From Brachynemurus nebulosus (Eukaryota; Arthropoda; Insecta; Neuroptera; Myrmeleontidae): a stretch of 64,000 nucleotides of DNA. Position numbers and translations under genes: made by a program. The stretch spans positions 5,003,704 to 5,067,703 of the forward strand of contig JAPWDM010000021.1 in assembly GCA_035578155.1 (NCBI GenBank). Reading direction: 5' to 3'. The notes beneath the pieces are model-generated. The model was given only the letters and a program-made list of their open reading frames with translations. It ran no database searches and had not been told where the DNA came from. Of the stretch, positions 24,330 through 35,784 are shown in pieces. Numbering within the stretch: the stretch's first letter is position 1; each line of letters starts with the position of its first letter.

Positions 24330-25437
24330 CGTCTTGCACGTTGGCGTCTTACACATTTTCTTCAGCAGGTACTAACTCTTTAGCCACGTCTGTCGCTCGT
24401 CAGCTTCTTGCACATTTTCTCCAACAGGTATCAACTCTCGCACTCTTTCGCTTTTTATAGAATCTTATCTAATTCAAGAATGAACTTGAGGTAATACGAC
24501 CTGGTCGCGGACAACATGGCGAGTTGATCCATTTTAAAATGCGTTTCTACGTATATCTCGGTCGATTTTTCGTCGGGTCTACCATTTCACTTTGGCAGCG
24601 GTTCTAATTTCCTTTAGCAGGTACCAGCTTCTTTGGCAGCATGGGTCCGCTCGTCAGCCTCTAATATATTTTCGCTTTCTGCATAATCCTACCTAATTCA
24701 AAAATGAACTGGATGGAATCCTCCCTGGAAGGGAACAACATAGTGACCTATTTCAATAATCGCGTAATCGTTTTGTTTATAACTGGGAGCCAGAATTGGT
24801 TTGTTATTGGTATCATTAATGTTTGTGAAGATTTTATTGGAAGTTTAATTTTCTCGTAACTGGTAACAGCTTTTTTGCGACGTCGATATCCACGTTTTTC
24901 AGCTTCTTTTGCAACATCTGTAGCACGTTGGCCCTTTCGTTTCCTGGACCATCTTACATAATTCAGGAAGCAACTAGAGGTAATTCGCCCTTAAAGGGGA
25001 CAATATGGTGACCTTTGTTTTGTTTTAGAACTAGAAATGTTTATTTTAAAATCTACGTCGGTCTTTGTCTTGAATTTAACGATTGTATGGCCACTTTATG
25101 ATTAAAATCACCGCTCAAGGTAAATTACTTTTTTGAAAGTACGTACATCTGTTCTGAAATATATATACGTACAAAATCACAAAATCAAAAAAGCATGTAA
25201 TATTAGACCCCGGAATAAACTTGTTCTTTTTATTCAGTTGTTATAGAGTTACTATATTTCTCTTGTTAGAAACCAAAAAAGAAACCACCAAGGAATATTA
25301 TATTTTTTCTACAAATAAAATTCAGTAGGTACATTTCAAAATCCTATAGATAAACATACTATGATAGTATGAGAAAGATATTCTATTTTTATTGGAAGTA
25401 TTAATTTGTTTGTCACTTTGTTCTGGAAAACTGGAAG
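24330..25437 (+). repeat. Left inverted arm
   Basis: Matches 30335-32095 in reverse. Shared landmarks are AACTTGAGGTAATACGACCT near 24482, the block around 24590-25010, and TTGGTGGTTTCTTTTTTGGT (as reverse complement) near 25275. Confidence 0.85.
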
Positions 25438-25499
25438 ACAAATTTAGAATAATAGGGACAATAGGTCTCATTAGTACATAACGGTAAAACAAGCACATA

Positions 25500-26652
25500 T
25501 GTGAATCAGAATCAATGTATCGCAATTCAAAAGGAGGGTTAATATTATCTGTTGACGAAGTTCGTCTCCTAAAGTAAAATATGTAATTGGTAAGAATAGT
25601 TTTCGGCAAAATCACCAATCACTATCACTTCACCACTTTTAATGTCTTCCTTTTTTTCTTAAAAATTCACTCTGTTTTTTACAAATAAAATCATGTAGAC
25701 GAAGTTCGAATAAACAGTGAGAAAAAGTTTGAATAAAATCATCCACTTTCTGTTGCGATGTAATTAAGGCACATTTATCTGTCGACACCCACTGTTTGTA
25801 TTCCACCTTTTCTATGTTGTTTTTTTCAAATATTTCACATAATTCTGACTCAAAATTCATCCCATTTATTAAGCAATCAGAAGCATTCATTATAGAAGCA
25901 ATTTTCTTCCGGTGGGTTGCATGTTATTGCTTTTAAGCAAGATGGATAATCAGAGTATCTTTTGTCAGATAACTGATTCAGCTTACATCCAGATATCATT
26001 AACTTTATGTTTTGATGAATTCTGCAAATGCACACTGAATGTGTACCAGGGGTTCCTGCTAATATATAATATTTGGGTCTCAACATACAAAATTTAGTAA
26101 ATCCTATCTTCAACTCTGGATAAGTTTCCTTAAAACTAGCGTAAGTTTCCTTTAGATTCGCCAAAATTAAACGTTTTTGGTATTGAATTCTGTTACCATC
26201 AACGACGACTGATTTAAAATACTTTTTACCAGGCATAATTCTGCTTATGTCATCACTTTCATAAAATTTCACGACATTATCACAGACAGACTGTGGTAAA
26301 TTCTTTCCTTGTTTCGCCACTGTTATTGGAAATAGTCCCTGATCTTTTACAAGATTTCTAACTTGAGTTAATAAGTTTTTTGATGCATTAAATTCAGAGA
26401 ATGTATTCTTTCATTAGTCCAGTCTTTCAAAAAAATTGAGAGAATAGTTATTTTATTATGTTTTGACGTGTTCTCTTCATGATACTTTTTTTCTTAAATT
26501 GCGCATAATTAGAAAATAATCTCGAGTAAAATTTTCATCACTTACTTCTTCCTGGGTAGCCCTGGATGTCGACGGTTTGGATCCTCTGGATCAAAACCTG
26601 GACTTTTATTATAGTTGTTGTCAGTTTCGACATTTAAATTGCTCAAGTCCAT
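25500..26652 (-). pseudogene. Multicopy insect gene with DFAENY motif, broken
   Basis: Exon 1 appears to run from the ATG at 26652 to 26546 and ends at a consensus donor (GTAAGTGATG). The body reads LLTQVRNLVKDQGLF, LPQSVCDNVVKFYESDDISR, MPGKKYF, KRLILANLKETYASF, PKYYILAGTPGTHSV, CICRIHQN, DCLINGMNFES, VEYKQWVSTDKCALIT, LRLHDFICKKQ and, near 25590, VIGDFAENYSYQ. I recall this order, with PGKK, GTHSVC, IHQN and DFAENY, from a large multicopy family in aphids and other invertebrates that is often found in repeats. Its biochemical role is not known to me. An extra base near 25880, a frame change near 25640 and an early stop after DFAENYS show that the copy is dead. It is transcribed in the same direction as the Tigger transposase, inside the same inverted repeat. 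Confidence 0.6.
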
Positions 26653-26659
26653 TTGTTCA

Positions 26660-27809
26660 CAATCAAATTAATACTTTCAAGTCCGGGTTAAAATGTAAAT
26701 CAAATACAGGTTAAAATGTATTCCACTGCAAAAGAAACCAAGTGTTTTTCAATAGTGAAAAATTAGTTTTAAAAATAATATTTTTTAATGTAATAATATT
26801 TTATCACTCCTTTTGTTTCAGAACCCTTATTACCTAAGATTTATTTAAAACTAGTTGAGTAAGTTTATATTTAATTTTACAATACATATAAACATTATGT
26901 TTTTATTATTAATTTCTGTATAAATAATTTGAAACGTAATCAACATCATTACATTTGAAGATACAGCTAAATTTCGTAGAAACTAATGACTATTTAATAT
27001 TTAATAAATAATAAAAAAAAGAGTTAAAAATGAATGATTTTTTAATTTTTAACCATACCTAACTCTGACCGAATCAAATAATTTCAGTCACTCTCTCATA
27101 GCTTTTAATATTATACAAATGCACGTAAATTCATTTCATACGTTTTAGAGCTAATTTTACTGCTCTAAAAGGTTTAATATAACTCTAAAATATTAAAATA
27201 AGCATTCCTAACTTTAGATTAGATAAAAAATTGACTTAAAACTGTCAACAAAAATCGTGAATAAGTACATTTAAGCACCCTGTAACTGATTTTTATGTCG
27301 TAATATACGTAAATTTGAATTGCCCACGGATTTTATTTTATGGACGTGTAGTACCATTCTTGTGTAAGACACGTACCAGGTTTAAGCGAATTCGCTGGAC
27401 ACGCATTTGAGATAATTAAGCATATATATTGTCAGGTGTGACTAGTTCTGAAACACCCGGTATAAACGATATCGGAATTTTTCTGTCGTCACTCGTTAGC
27501 TCCATCCATGCTTAAGCTGCAGTATTAATTTCAAGTGAATTGGATAGCTTTTACGACTAAAAAATCTAAGAAAATGGAAGGAAAATAAAAATTTTTAATT
27601 TTTTTTTTAAATTTTTTTGCAAACTTTAGACAGCCCGGTGTAAAAAACGAAACGACTCAGGGAAAAAATTGGGGTGGCGATCGATTACTATCTACCAGTA
27701 GATTATAATCTGTGAATTTCGTTAAAATCGCTGACATCGAATTTCAAGGTCAGCCCCACTTGATATGAAATGACTCATATATATGCTTGAAATTATCAAA
27801 TCCAGTTTA

Positions 27810-27848
<39 letters not shown>

Positions 27849-28780
27849 CGTAATTCGCTATCGGTCTAAACACAACAGTTACCACAGTCATAAGAGTGAG
27901 TAATTTGAAGATGCTTCATAGACCTTGCTTGCCACAAATGAATGATTATTCTTTGGTGATTTGACACTTAACAGGAAACGTAACCACAATACGTAAGAAA
28001 TAACTTTATGAAATTTTTAGCAAAGTACCCTATAAATCAGAATGAAAAAGTTGCGCAAAAAGCAAAAAACATGGTAAGAAACGAAATAAAAGTTTAAACG
28101 GATTTTAAAATGGATCAAGTCATTATGTCGTCCAGGCCCTATTACATCAAGTTAGGAAGATAACGTCGTATTGTTGAATAAAGATCGTACAGGAACATTA
28201 TACACCTGACTTCCACTTATTTCATATGCTTGGGACTATATAGGGGAAGATGAAATAAGTGGAAGTTCAGCGTCGTTCCTTATTTATTAAATTTAAAAAG
28301 AATGAAATTTTTATATAACAGTTATAGATATATTTGCTAATGTTACTTAAAATATGTTATATAATTATAAAATAAATGAAAATGTGTTATAAAGTAAAAA
28401 AAAAATTGACTTTATAATTTTACTTTAAAATTATAAAAGTTTTATAATTATAAAAGTTTTATAATTTAATTATAAAAGTTTTATAATTTAAAAAAAGTTT
28501 ATAATTATAACTCACGTTTAATACTGCAAGATATCTTACACCACTATTAGACACAAACACGATCGCTTAGGCACATATGTATATACAAATCATTTTTAAA
28601 TATTTTTTAAGTCACTTAATGTTTTTAAATCATTTTCACTGCAAAGAGAATTTTTTTGAAAGTATTTTTTAATATTATCTAAAGTATTTACAATCACAAG
28701 TCTTCTTTTGAAACTTCCCCCGTGTCATCTGATACATAACTTTTTAATAAACATAGTGTTTTTAATTGTTCACTTTGACA
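26660..28780. other. Non-coding interior of the transposon
   Basis: No gene seen. (TAA)n lies at about 27816-27846, and 28425-28510 is built of TTATAAAAGTTTTATAATT-like short repeats. Confidence 0.5.
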
Positions 28781-30230
28781 CTAAGGTACTTTTAAAAAAT
28801 AACTAATCACTCTGTTTAACTGTGATTTAATGTCCTCCTTCTCTTTAGATTGGAGATTTTCCTCGTCACTTTCGTCAATAGGTACTCTATTGTCCTGAAT
28901 ATTTTTAATAATTTCCTCATCGTTCAGTATTTCGAACCCCGGATTGTTTCTATCACAGTTTAACCAGTTTTCGACAGAATTTTCGTCTAACGTTAATTCC
29001 TGCGATGCCATACATGATGAAACAAATTCACTGGTTAAGGTCTGAATTTCTTCTGTAATATCTGGATCGGATTTTATGTCTCCACAAAGCTCTTTCCAGG
29101 AGTTTTGAATGTTTTTTTCCGTTATGCATTCCCAAGCACTTTTAATTATTTTGAAACAGTCAATAAAATTAAATTTTTTCATAAATTCACTAATATTATA
29201 ATTTTCTGATTCAAATAACAATTTTCTTAGTAAATTTTTTCTATATATTTTTTTGAACTTTTCAACAACACTTTGGTCCATTGGTTGTATTAAGGACGTT
29301 TCGTTAGGTGGTAAAAAGAGAACTTTAATATTCTCGTCAAGTTCGTTTAGTGTTTCCACCATACTATGAGATGGGGCGTTATCTAAAAGTAACAAAATTT
29401 TTCCCGTTTGTTTTTGTCTTACAAATTTTACAAATTCGTTAAATCATGATGAAAAAACGGTGGAATTCATCCAACTATTTTTTTGTGCCTGATATAACAC
29501 AGGCAATTTTTTTACATTTACCCCAGTTCTAAAACATCTGGGGTTCTGTTATCTTCCGATAATGAACGGGGGCATTTTATTATCACCAGTAGCATTACTG
29601 CACAACATTACTGTAATGCGGTCTTTAGGTTTTTTATAACCATATGCCGATGTTTCTGACGCTGTTGCTAATGTTTTTTGTGAAAAACATTTCCAATACA
29701 GCCCAGTTTCATCGGCGTTGTAAATTCTATCTAAGATGTACTGTCCTTCAGATAGAATTCTTTTAAAATATGTTATAAATTCACCAGGACTTTCAGAATT
29801 GGCTGAAAGTTATTCACCATTCAAAGATAACTGGCGTATGTTATGGCGTTGTTTAAATCGATTAAGCCAACCCTCACTGACCTTAAAGTTTTTAATCCCC
29901 ATTGACTTGGCAAAAAATTGGGCCTTCTCTTTTAAAATTGGACCACTAATCATCTCCCCTAAACTACGCACTTGGATGAATCACGTAAAAACAGCTTCTT
30001 CCAATTCGGGTTGAAAAGGGCTGCTAATTTTTTTTCGTGAAGGTCCCTCCTTCTTGCTGCATTTTTTCATAAAATTTTAAAATGTTTTCTTTATTTTTAA
30101 TTAAATGAGAGATTTTGGTTGAAAGAATATTGTATTTTTTGGCGAGACTACTTATTGATTCACCACTTTTAACCGCCCTAATCACATTTACCATCTAAAC
30201 TTAAAAAGTGTCTTTTTTCCGCACATCCAT
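28781..30230 (-). pseudogene. Pogo/Tigger transposase, degenerate
   Basis: The minus strand encodes a CENP-B/Tigger-type transposase. The likely start is the ATG at 30230. After a frame change come a psq-type helix-turn-helix (VIRAVKSGESISSLAKKYNI), a second Tc5-type DNA-binding domain (AQFFAKSMGIKNFKVSEGWL, then NRFKQRHNIR), and the DDE core with NADETGLYWKC, LLLLDNAPSHS and LPPNETSLIQPMDQSVVEKF supplying the three acidic residues. The last 204 codons (28781-29395) are open and end in an acidic C-terminal tail. Upstream, stops at several points (around 29445, 29550 and 29810) and frame shifts near 30000 and 30190 inactivate it. It would have moved the inverted-repeat element that encloses it. 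Confidence 0.85.
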
Positions 30231-30334
30231 ATTTTTCTTTTAATGTTTCCAACAATAAAATCACACAGAAGACAACAAATAAAAATACAACACAGAATTG
30301 TAACACCGAACGTAAATACATTAATAGACTAATA

Positions 30335-32095
30335 GTAAGTTTTTCAGAACAAAGTGACAAACGAATTAATACTTCAAATAAAAATAGAATATCTGTCTCA
30401 TATTGTCATAATATGTTTATCTATCGAATTTTGAAATGTACCTACTGAATTTTATTTGTAGAGAAAATATAATATTCCTTGGTGGTTTCTTTTTTGGTTT
30501 CTAACAAGAGTTTCTAATAAGAACTGAATAAAAAAAACGAGTTTATCCCGGGTTCTAATATTACATGCTTTTTTGATTTTGTGATTTTATGTTTTCGTGG
30601 TATTATTTACTTAAGGGTTAAAAAGAAATATTTAAATGATCACTAATCAGTTTTGTTAAAATTGGTTGTGTTAATTGATTCTATATGCTTAAGTACCTAT
30701 AGATCTATAGTAGTGCACAACGTTATGCATGCTTGCATATGCATACTAATACAAATAACGTAAATCATATTAATATATGTGACAAGTTCAAGCATATTGA
30801 TATAACGATATAACTATAGATAAACATGACAGCTCTTTTCGTTTTAAAACCTTTAGACTTACGAGGATAAGATATTTAATATGATGAACTGATGAAATAA
30901 TGAGTATGAATACGATGTTACTCAATATTCAATATTTTTTATATCTATATGTATACATACACAGATAGTTTCAAATTTGATTAATAAGCAAATATGTAGA
31001 AGATCTGTAAAATAAAAAGTGAACTGATTATTGATTAATTAATTATTAAGTGCATAAAATAAATAGTAAATTAAAGTTAATTTTATCACCCGTATTCGTA
31101 TTTTTTTAAAAATTGTCATAGGTATTTGATACTAATTAATTATTTTTAAATTAATTTTTTACCGACGCCTCTGATTGTTTACCTGTTTCTTCAAATCTTA
31201 CTAATGCATATACAAAGACGCGTGCTAGTGTGTTCATACTACCTGCCGATGGGAGGGGAAGATGAAATAACTGAGAGAGATATATGTGGAAGTGAAGTGT
31301 ACTGTAAACGCCGTAAAATAATCGTTGGACAAACAAAGACTGACGTAGATCTTAAAATAAACATTTCTAGTTCTAAAACAAAACAAAGGTCACCATATTG
31401 TCCCCTTTAAGGGCGAATTACCTCTAGTTGCTTCCTGAATTATGTAAGATGGTCCAGGAAACGAAGGGGCCAACGTGCTACAGACGTTGCAAAAGAAGCT
31501 GAAAAACGTGGATATCGACGTCGCAAAAAAGCTGTTACCAGTTACGAGAAAATTAAACTTCCAAAAAAAAAAAAATCTACAAACATTAATGATACGAATA
31601 ACAAACCAATTCTGGATCCCAGCTATAAACAAAACGATTACGCGATTATTGAAATAGGTCACTATGTTGTCCCCTTCCAGAGAGAATTCCATCCAGTTCA
31701 TTTTTTAATTAGGTAGGATTATACAGAAAGCGAAAATGTGTAAGAGGCTGACGAGGGGACCGATTCTGCCAAAGAAGCTGGTACCTGCTAAAGAAAATTA
31801 GAACCGCTACCAAAATGAAATCGTAGACCCGACGAAAATTTAACCGAGATATACGTAGAAACGCATTTTAAAATGGATCAACTCGCCATGTTATCCGCGA
31901 CCAGGTCGTATTACCTCAAGTTCATTCTTGAATTAGGTAAGATTCTATAGAAAGCGAAAGAGTATAAGAGTTGATACCTGTTGGAGAAAATGTGTAAGAA
32001 ACTGACAAGCGACAGACGTGGCCAAAGGTGTTAGTACCTGCTAAAGAAAATGTGTAAGAGGCCAACGTGCAACAGATGTGGCAAAAGCAGCCGAT
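30335..32095 (-). repeat. Right inverted arm
   Basis: Reverse complement of the left arm at 24330-25437, with ~700 bp of unmatched sequence inside (about 30600-31310). Confidence 0.85.
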
Positions 32096-32970
32096 ACGTA
32101 CTGGAGAAAAGCGCGTGAAAGGCATACGTCGTATTACCCAGGTCGTATTACCTCAAGCTCATTCTTGAATTAGGTAAGATTCTATAGGAAGCGAAAGATT
32201 GTAAGAGTTGATACCTGTTGGAGAAAGTGTGTAAGAAGTTCACGAGCGAAGGGCGTGGCCAAAGAATTTAGTACCTGCTGAAGAAACAGTGTACGAGGCC
32301 AACGTGCAACAGATGTGGCAAAAGAAGCCGATACGTACTGGAGACTGGAGAAAAGAAAGTGCGAGACATACGTCGTATTACGCAAGTCGTATTACATCAA
32401 GCTCATTCTTGAATTAGGTAAGATTCGATAGAAAGCGAAAGAGTGTAAGAGTTGATACCTGTTGGAGAAAATGAGTAAGATGCTGATGAGTGGCATGCGT
32501 GGCCAAAGAATTTAGTACCTGCTGAAGAAAATATGTAAGAGCCCAACGTGCAACAGATGTGGCAAAAGAACCCAATACCTTCTGGAGAAAAGCACGTGCG
32601 AGACATACGTCGTATTACCCAGGTCATATTACCTCAAGCTCATTCTTGAATTATGTAAGATTCTATAGAAAGCGAAAGAGTGTAAGAGTTGATACGACTG
32701 TTGGAGAAAATGTGTAAGAAGCTGGCGAGCGACAGACGTGGCCAAAGAAGTTAGTACCTGCTGAAGAAAATGTGTAAGAGGCCGACGTGCAACAGATAAG
32801 GCAAATGAAGCCGATATCTACTGGAGAAAAGGGCGTGAGAGACATACGTGGAAACGTATCTTAAAATGGATCAACTCGCAAATGTTGTCCGCGACCAGGT
32901 CATTCTTGAATTAGGTAAGAGCGCGAAAGCGAAAGAGTGTAACAGTGTAAGAGGCCAAATATGAAAAAAA
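31448..32970 (+). repeat. 240-bp satellite built of 60-bp subunits
   Basis: Units begin at about 31925, 32160, 32401, 32640 and 32900 with TTCTTGAATTAGGTAAGATT. Within a unit the segments TGTTGGAGAAAATG... and TGCTGAAGAAAATG... are each exactly 60 bp and related to each other and to a third, shorter one. In one plus-strand frame each 60-bp subunit encodes a related peptide containing RATDVAKE (for example RGQRATDVAKEADTYWRKAR). The earlier, more diverged stretch at 31450-31560 also contains it. Related units occur at 13277-13382, 24330-24500, 34745-34853 and 35397-35775. Confidence 0.8.
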
Positions 32971-33685
32971 AATTTTAAAATGCAAATATTACAATTTCCC
33001 TATCGTACAAAAAAAAGAATGGTTTTAAACAAAATCTGAGCAGATTGCTTGATGGTAACATGAATTTTTATTATGAGTACAATAAATTCCAAGCAAATGA
33101 CTCAACTGATCACTCAACTGCGATTTGAACTTGACCTAAACTGTCACCACTATAATTTTAAGGTGTGAATACCAACCCAAATCTCATCCAAATGTTGAAA
33201 TGTCTCACTTGAATTGTCTGTCAAAAACTATCTATAAAAAAAGTATATCGAAAAAAAAATTCGAAATCATTTTTCTCGTAGGTAAATGCGAATTAGCCGA
33301 TATTAAAAGCTACGTTGACTTGTTAAGCTTAGTGTTATATTCTGTTTACAATTGACAGTTCACATTCATATTCTTGGTATCGTTGCTGATATCGGGAGAT
33401 AATTCCGGGATTTACTCTTCCACAGTAATTAGTTGTAATTCGAACGGGGTGGTATGTTGCTACTGTGTTTGTGTATTAACACCTCTCAAACCTCTTGATA
33501 TCTACACAAAACCTAAACCAGGTGTTTATATTCATGTTATATTCGTGCGATTGATATTCGGAAAAAAATCGAATTTAAGTCACGCAGTTGTAAATAGCGT
33601 TTAAGAAACTCGAACAGTTTGTATTGCGAATTTAGGATATCATCAAAAAGCATAGTATTGAAAATATTTTTTTTTCCAATTTCAT
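32971..33685. other. Spacer, no gene seen
   Basis: AT-rich sequence with no supported gene. A 76-codon frame at 33374-33604 has no recognisable features. Confidence 0.4.
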
Positions 33686-33689
33686 ATAT

Positions 33690-33990
33690 TATCGAGTGCT
33701 TGTGAAACACTACTACGTATGACAGACTTTTGTCTGCATATTAAATACACATAGTTATTCATATGTTCACTTATCGTTCAGCTAAACTGAAACTTTAAGC
33801 ACACGACTTCCTTTGTTAACATGACCAAAACCACATATGTAAATTAAAAATCACAAAGTGATTGAAATAATTATCCGGATCGGCCGGGAATCGAACCCAG
33901 GATCTCCTGGTAACTAACCAGGTGTGCTATCCGTTACACCACCGGTCCTTTGCTCGACAGGCGTCCGATACAGACAACATTCAACCACCT
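33690..33990 (-). repeat. tRNA-headed repeat, inverted copy
   Basis: Reverse complement of most of the ~355-bp unit at 33991-34349, with a shorter 5' leader. It meets the plus-strand unit head-to-head at about 33990. Confidence 0.85.
33877..33948 (-). tRNA. tRNA-Thr(AGT)-like sequence
   Basis: A 72-nt cloverleaf can be drawn: acceptor GGACCGG with CCGATCC (one mismatch), D arm with TGGTGTAACGGATAGCA, anticodon stem CCTGG/CCAGG with loop TTAGTTA (AGT), and T arm CTGGG/CCCGG with loop TTCGATT. Position 37 would be T, which is unusual. With the long conserved flanks and three copies, this is more likely the tRNA-derived head of a SINE-like repeat than a working tRNA. Confidence 0.45.
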
Positions 33991-34105
33991 ATGCACTCGA
34001 TAATATTTGAAATTGAAAAATTGTAACTGCTTCTCGCATTATAGAGAGTACATACGCATAGGTGGTTGAATGTTGTCTGTATCGGACGCATGTCGAGCAA
34101 AAGAC

Positions 34106-34177
34106 TGACCGGTGGTGTAACGGATAGCACACCTGGCTAGTTACAAGGAGATCCTGGGTTCGATTCCCGGCCGATCC
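34106..34177 (+). tRNA. tRNA-Thr-like sequence, second copy
   Basis: Same 72-nt head as 33877-33948, with loop CTAGTTA but a CCTGG/CAAGG anticodon stem carrying a mismatch, so probably not functional. Confidence 0.35.
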
Positions 34178-34463
34178 GGATAATTTTTTCAATCACTTTG
34201 TGATTTTTAATTTACATATGTGGTTTTGGTCATGTTAACCAAGGAAGTCGAGTGCTTAAAATTTCAGTTTAGCTGAACGATAAGTGAACATATGAATAAC
34301 TATGTGTGTTTAAAATGCAGACAAAAGTCTGTCATACGTAGTAGTGTTTCACAAGCACTCGATAATATTTGAAATTGAAAAATTGTAACTGCTTCCCGCA
34401 TTATAGAGAGTACATACGCATAGGTGGTTGAATGTTGTCGGTATCGGACGCCTGTCGTGCAAA

Positions 34464-34535
34464 GCACTGGTGGTGTAACGGATAGCACACCTGGCTAGGT
34501 ACCAGGAGATCCCGGGTTCGATTCCCGGCAGATCC
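34464..34535 (+). tRNA. tRNA-like sequence, third copy
   Basis: Same head with loop CTAGGTA. The acceptor stem GCACTGG/CAGATCC has three mismatches, and it is best read as a pseudogene. Confidence 0.3.
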
Positions 34536-34853
34536 GGATAATTTTTTCAATCACTTTGTGATTTTTAATTTACATTGAAAATATTATTTTACTTTTTGCA
34601 ATAGTATCGCAAAACTTATTCTCCATCACAAACATTAAAATATAAATCCAAACCAAAAAATCTGAAGAAAAAAGTCAAAAAATCCAACTGCGCAAAAACA
34701 AAAACGATGGAAGCAAAACGAAATAGACAAAAAAATAGACTAAAACTCTTACAAATTTTCTTCAGCAGGTACTAACTTCTTTGGCCACGTGTGTCGCTCC
34801 TCGGCCACTTAAACTCTTTCGTTTTCTATACAATTTTACCTAATAGGGTAACT

Positions 34854-35396
34854 GACTGAAGTTACAAAAATATTCCAAAAACATTTTTTTTCCATATCGG
34901 TTAAGTGATTTTTTTAACTTCGACAGATTCTGTAAAAAATCATCAAAAGAAATAACAATATAATTTTAAATGAGAAAAAGGCGGAATAAACACCTCAGTA
35001 TAGTGACGTCACAGTCTGAAGCAATTAAACGTCAATGTCAATATTTATAACCTCAAAACTTTGATTTTATTCATAAAATGTCAAAGTAAAAGCAAGTATT
35101 TATTAGAATTCTGGCCGATTATTATTACTATATATCTAAGCTAATAGAAATATTCAAAAGAAAACACAATTTCACCTCACCGATAAAAATTATCAAAATC
35201 GACATATCTAGCTAAAAAATATTACGTCATATTCAGGAAATGGCGCGTTTTCACTTATTTGAATATTTGTTAAAAAATGGCGATTTTCAAAGTAAAATTT
35301 TGTTTATGTTTCACCATTAAAATTGGACATACGTAATGATAATGCATAGAATTATTTAACATTTGCCACAAATTTTAAATACAGTCAAGTACCGTA
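34854..35396. mobile_element. MITE without cargo
   Basis: About 540 bp with imperfect inverted ends GGTAACTGACTG and CAGTCAAGTACC. It interrupts a 240-bp satellite unit, whose halves resume on both sides (TTTTACCTAAT and ATTCAAGCATGAG). In reverse orientation its interior matches both flanks of the cargo in the element at 21855-22745. Confidence 0.85.
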
Positions 35397-35775
35397 TTCA
35401 AGCATGAGCTTGAGGTAATACGAACTGGCCGCGGACAACATGGCGAGTTGATCCATTTCGCCACGTCTGTCGCTCCTCGGCCTCTTGAACTCGTTCGCTT
35501 TCTATACTATTTTACCGAATTCAATAATGAGCTTGAGGTAATATGACCTGGTCGCGGACAACATAGCGAATTGATCCATTTCGCCACGTCTGTCGCTACT
35601 CGGCCTCTTAAACTCTTTCGCTTTCTATACAACTATTTTACCTAACTCACGAATGAACATGAGGTAATAAGACCTGGTCGCGGACAACATGGAGAGTTTA
35701 TCCATTTTAAAATACGTCTCTACGTATGTCTCGCACCCGCTTTTCTCCAGTAGGTACATCATAACATCACCGTGA
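35397..35775 (-). repeat. 240-bp satellite units
   Basis: Two to three units carrying AACTTGAGGTAATA-like and GACCTGGTCGCGGACAACAT phrases, in the orientation opposite to 31925-32970. They precede duplication copy B as a single unit precedes copy A. Confidence 0.75.
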
Positions 35776-35784
35776 CAAACGAAA

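Larger units (their letters stand above)
24330..32970. mobile_element. ~8.6-kb inverted-repeat transposon with Tigger transposase
   Basis: 24330-25437 is an inverted copy of 30335-32095. The right arm has ~700 bp of extra sequence at about 30600-31310 and continues as satellite to 32970. Between the arms lie a multicopy gene (25500-26652, minus) and a pogo/Tigger transposase gene (28781-30230, minus). The outer parts of the arms are satellite of ~240-bp units. The exact outer termini and target duplication are not visible, and the left arm appears truncated relative to the right. Confidence 0.7.
33991..34580 (+). repeat. tRNA-headed repeat, one full and one partial unit
   Basis: The unit begins CACTCGATAATATTTGAAAT at about 33991 and again at about 34357. 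Each has a leader with GGTGGTTGAATGTTGTC, then the tRNA-like head, then a tail beginning ATAATTTTTTCAATCACTTT. The second unit stops at about 34575. The arrangement is a direct tandem pair facing the inverted copy at 33690-33990. Confidence 0.85.

Noticed and set aside
31922..32845. Four similar minus-strand frames of 60-74 codons in the satellite
   Set aside because: They are frame shadows of the satellite unit. The plus-strand 20-residue pattern is the better candidate for a coding origin.
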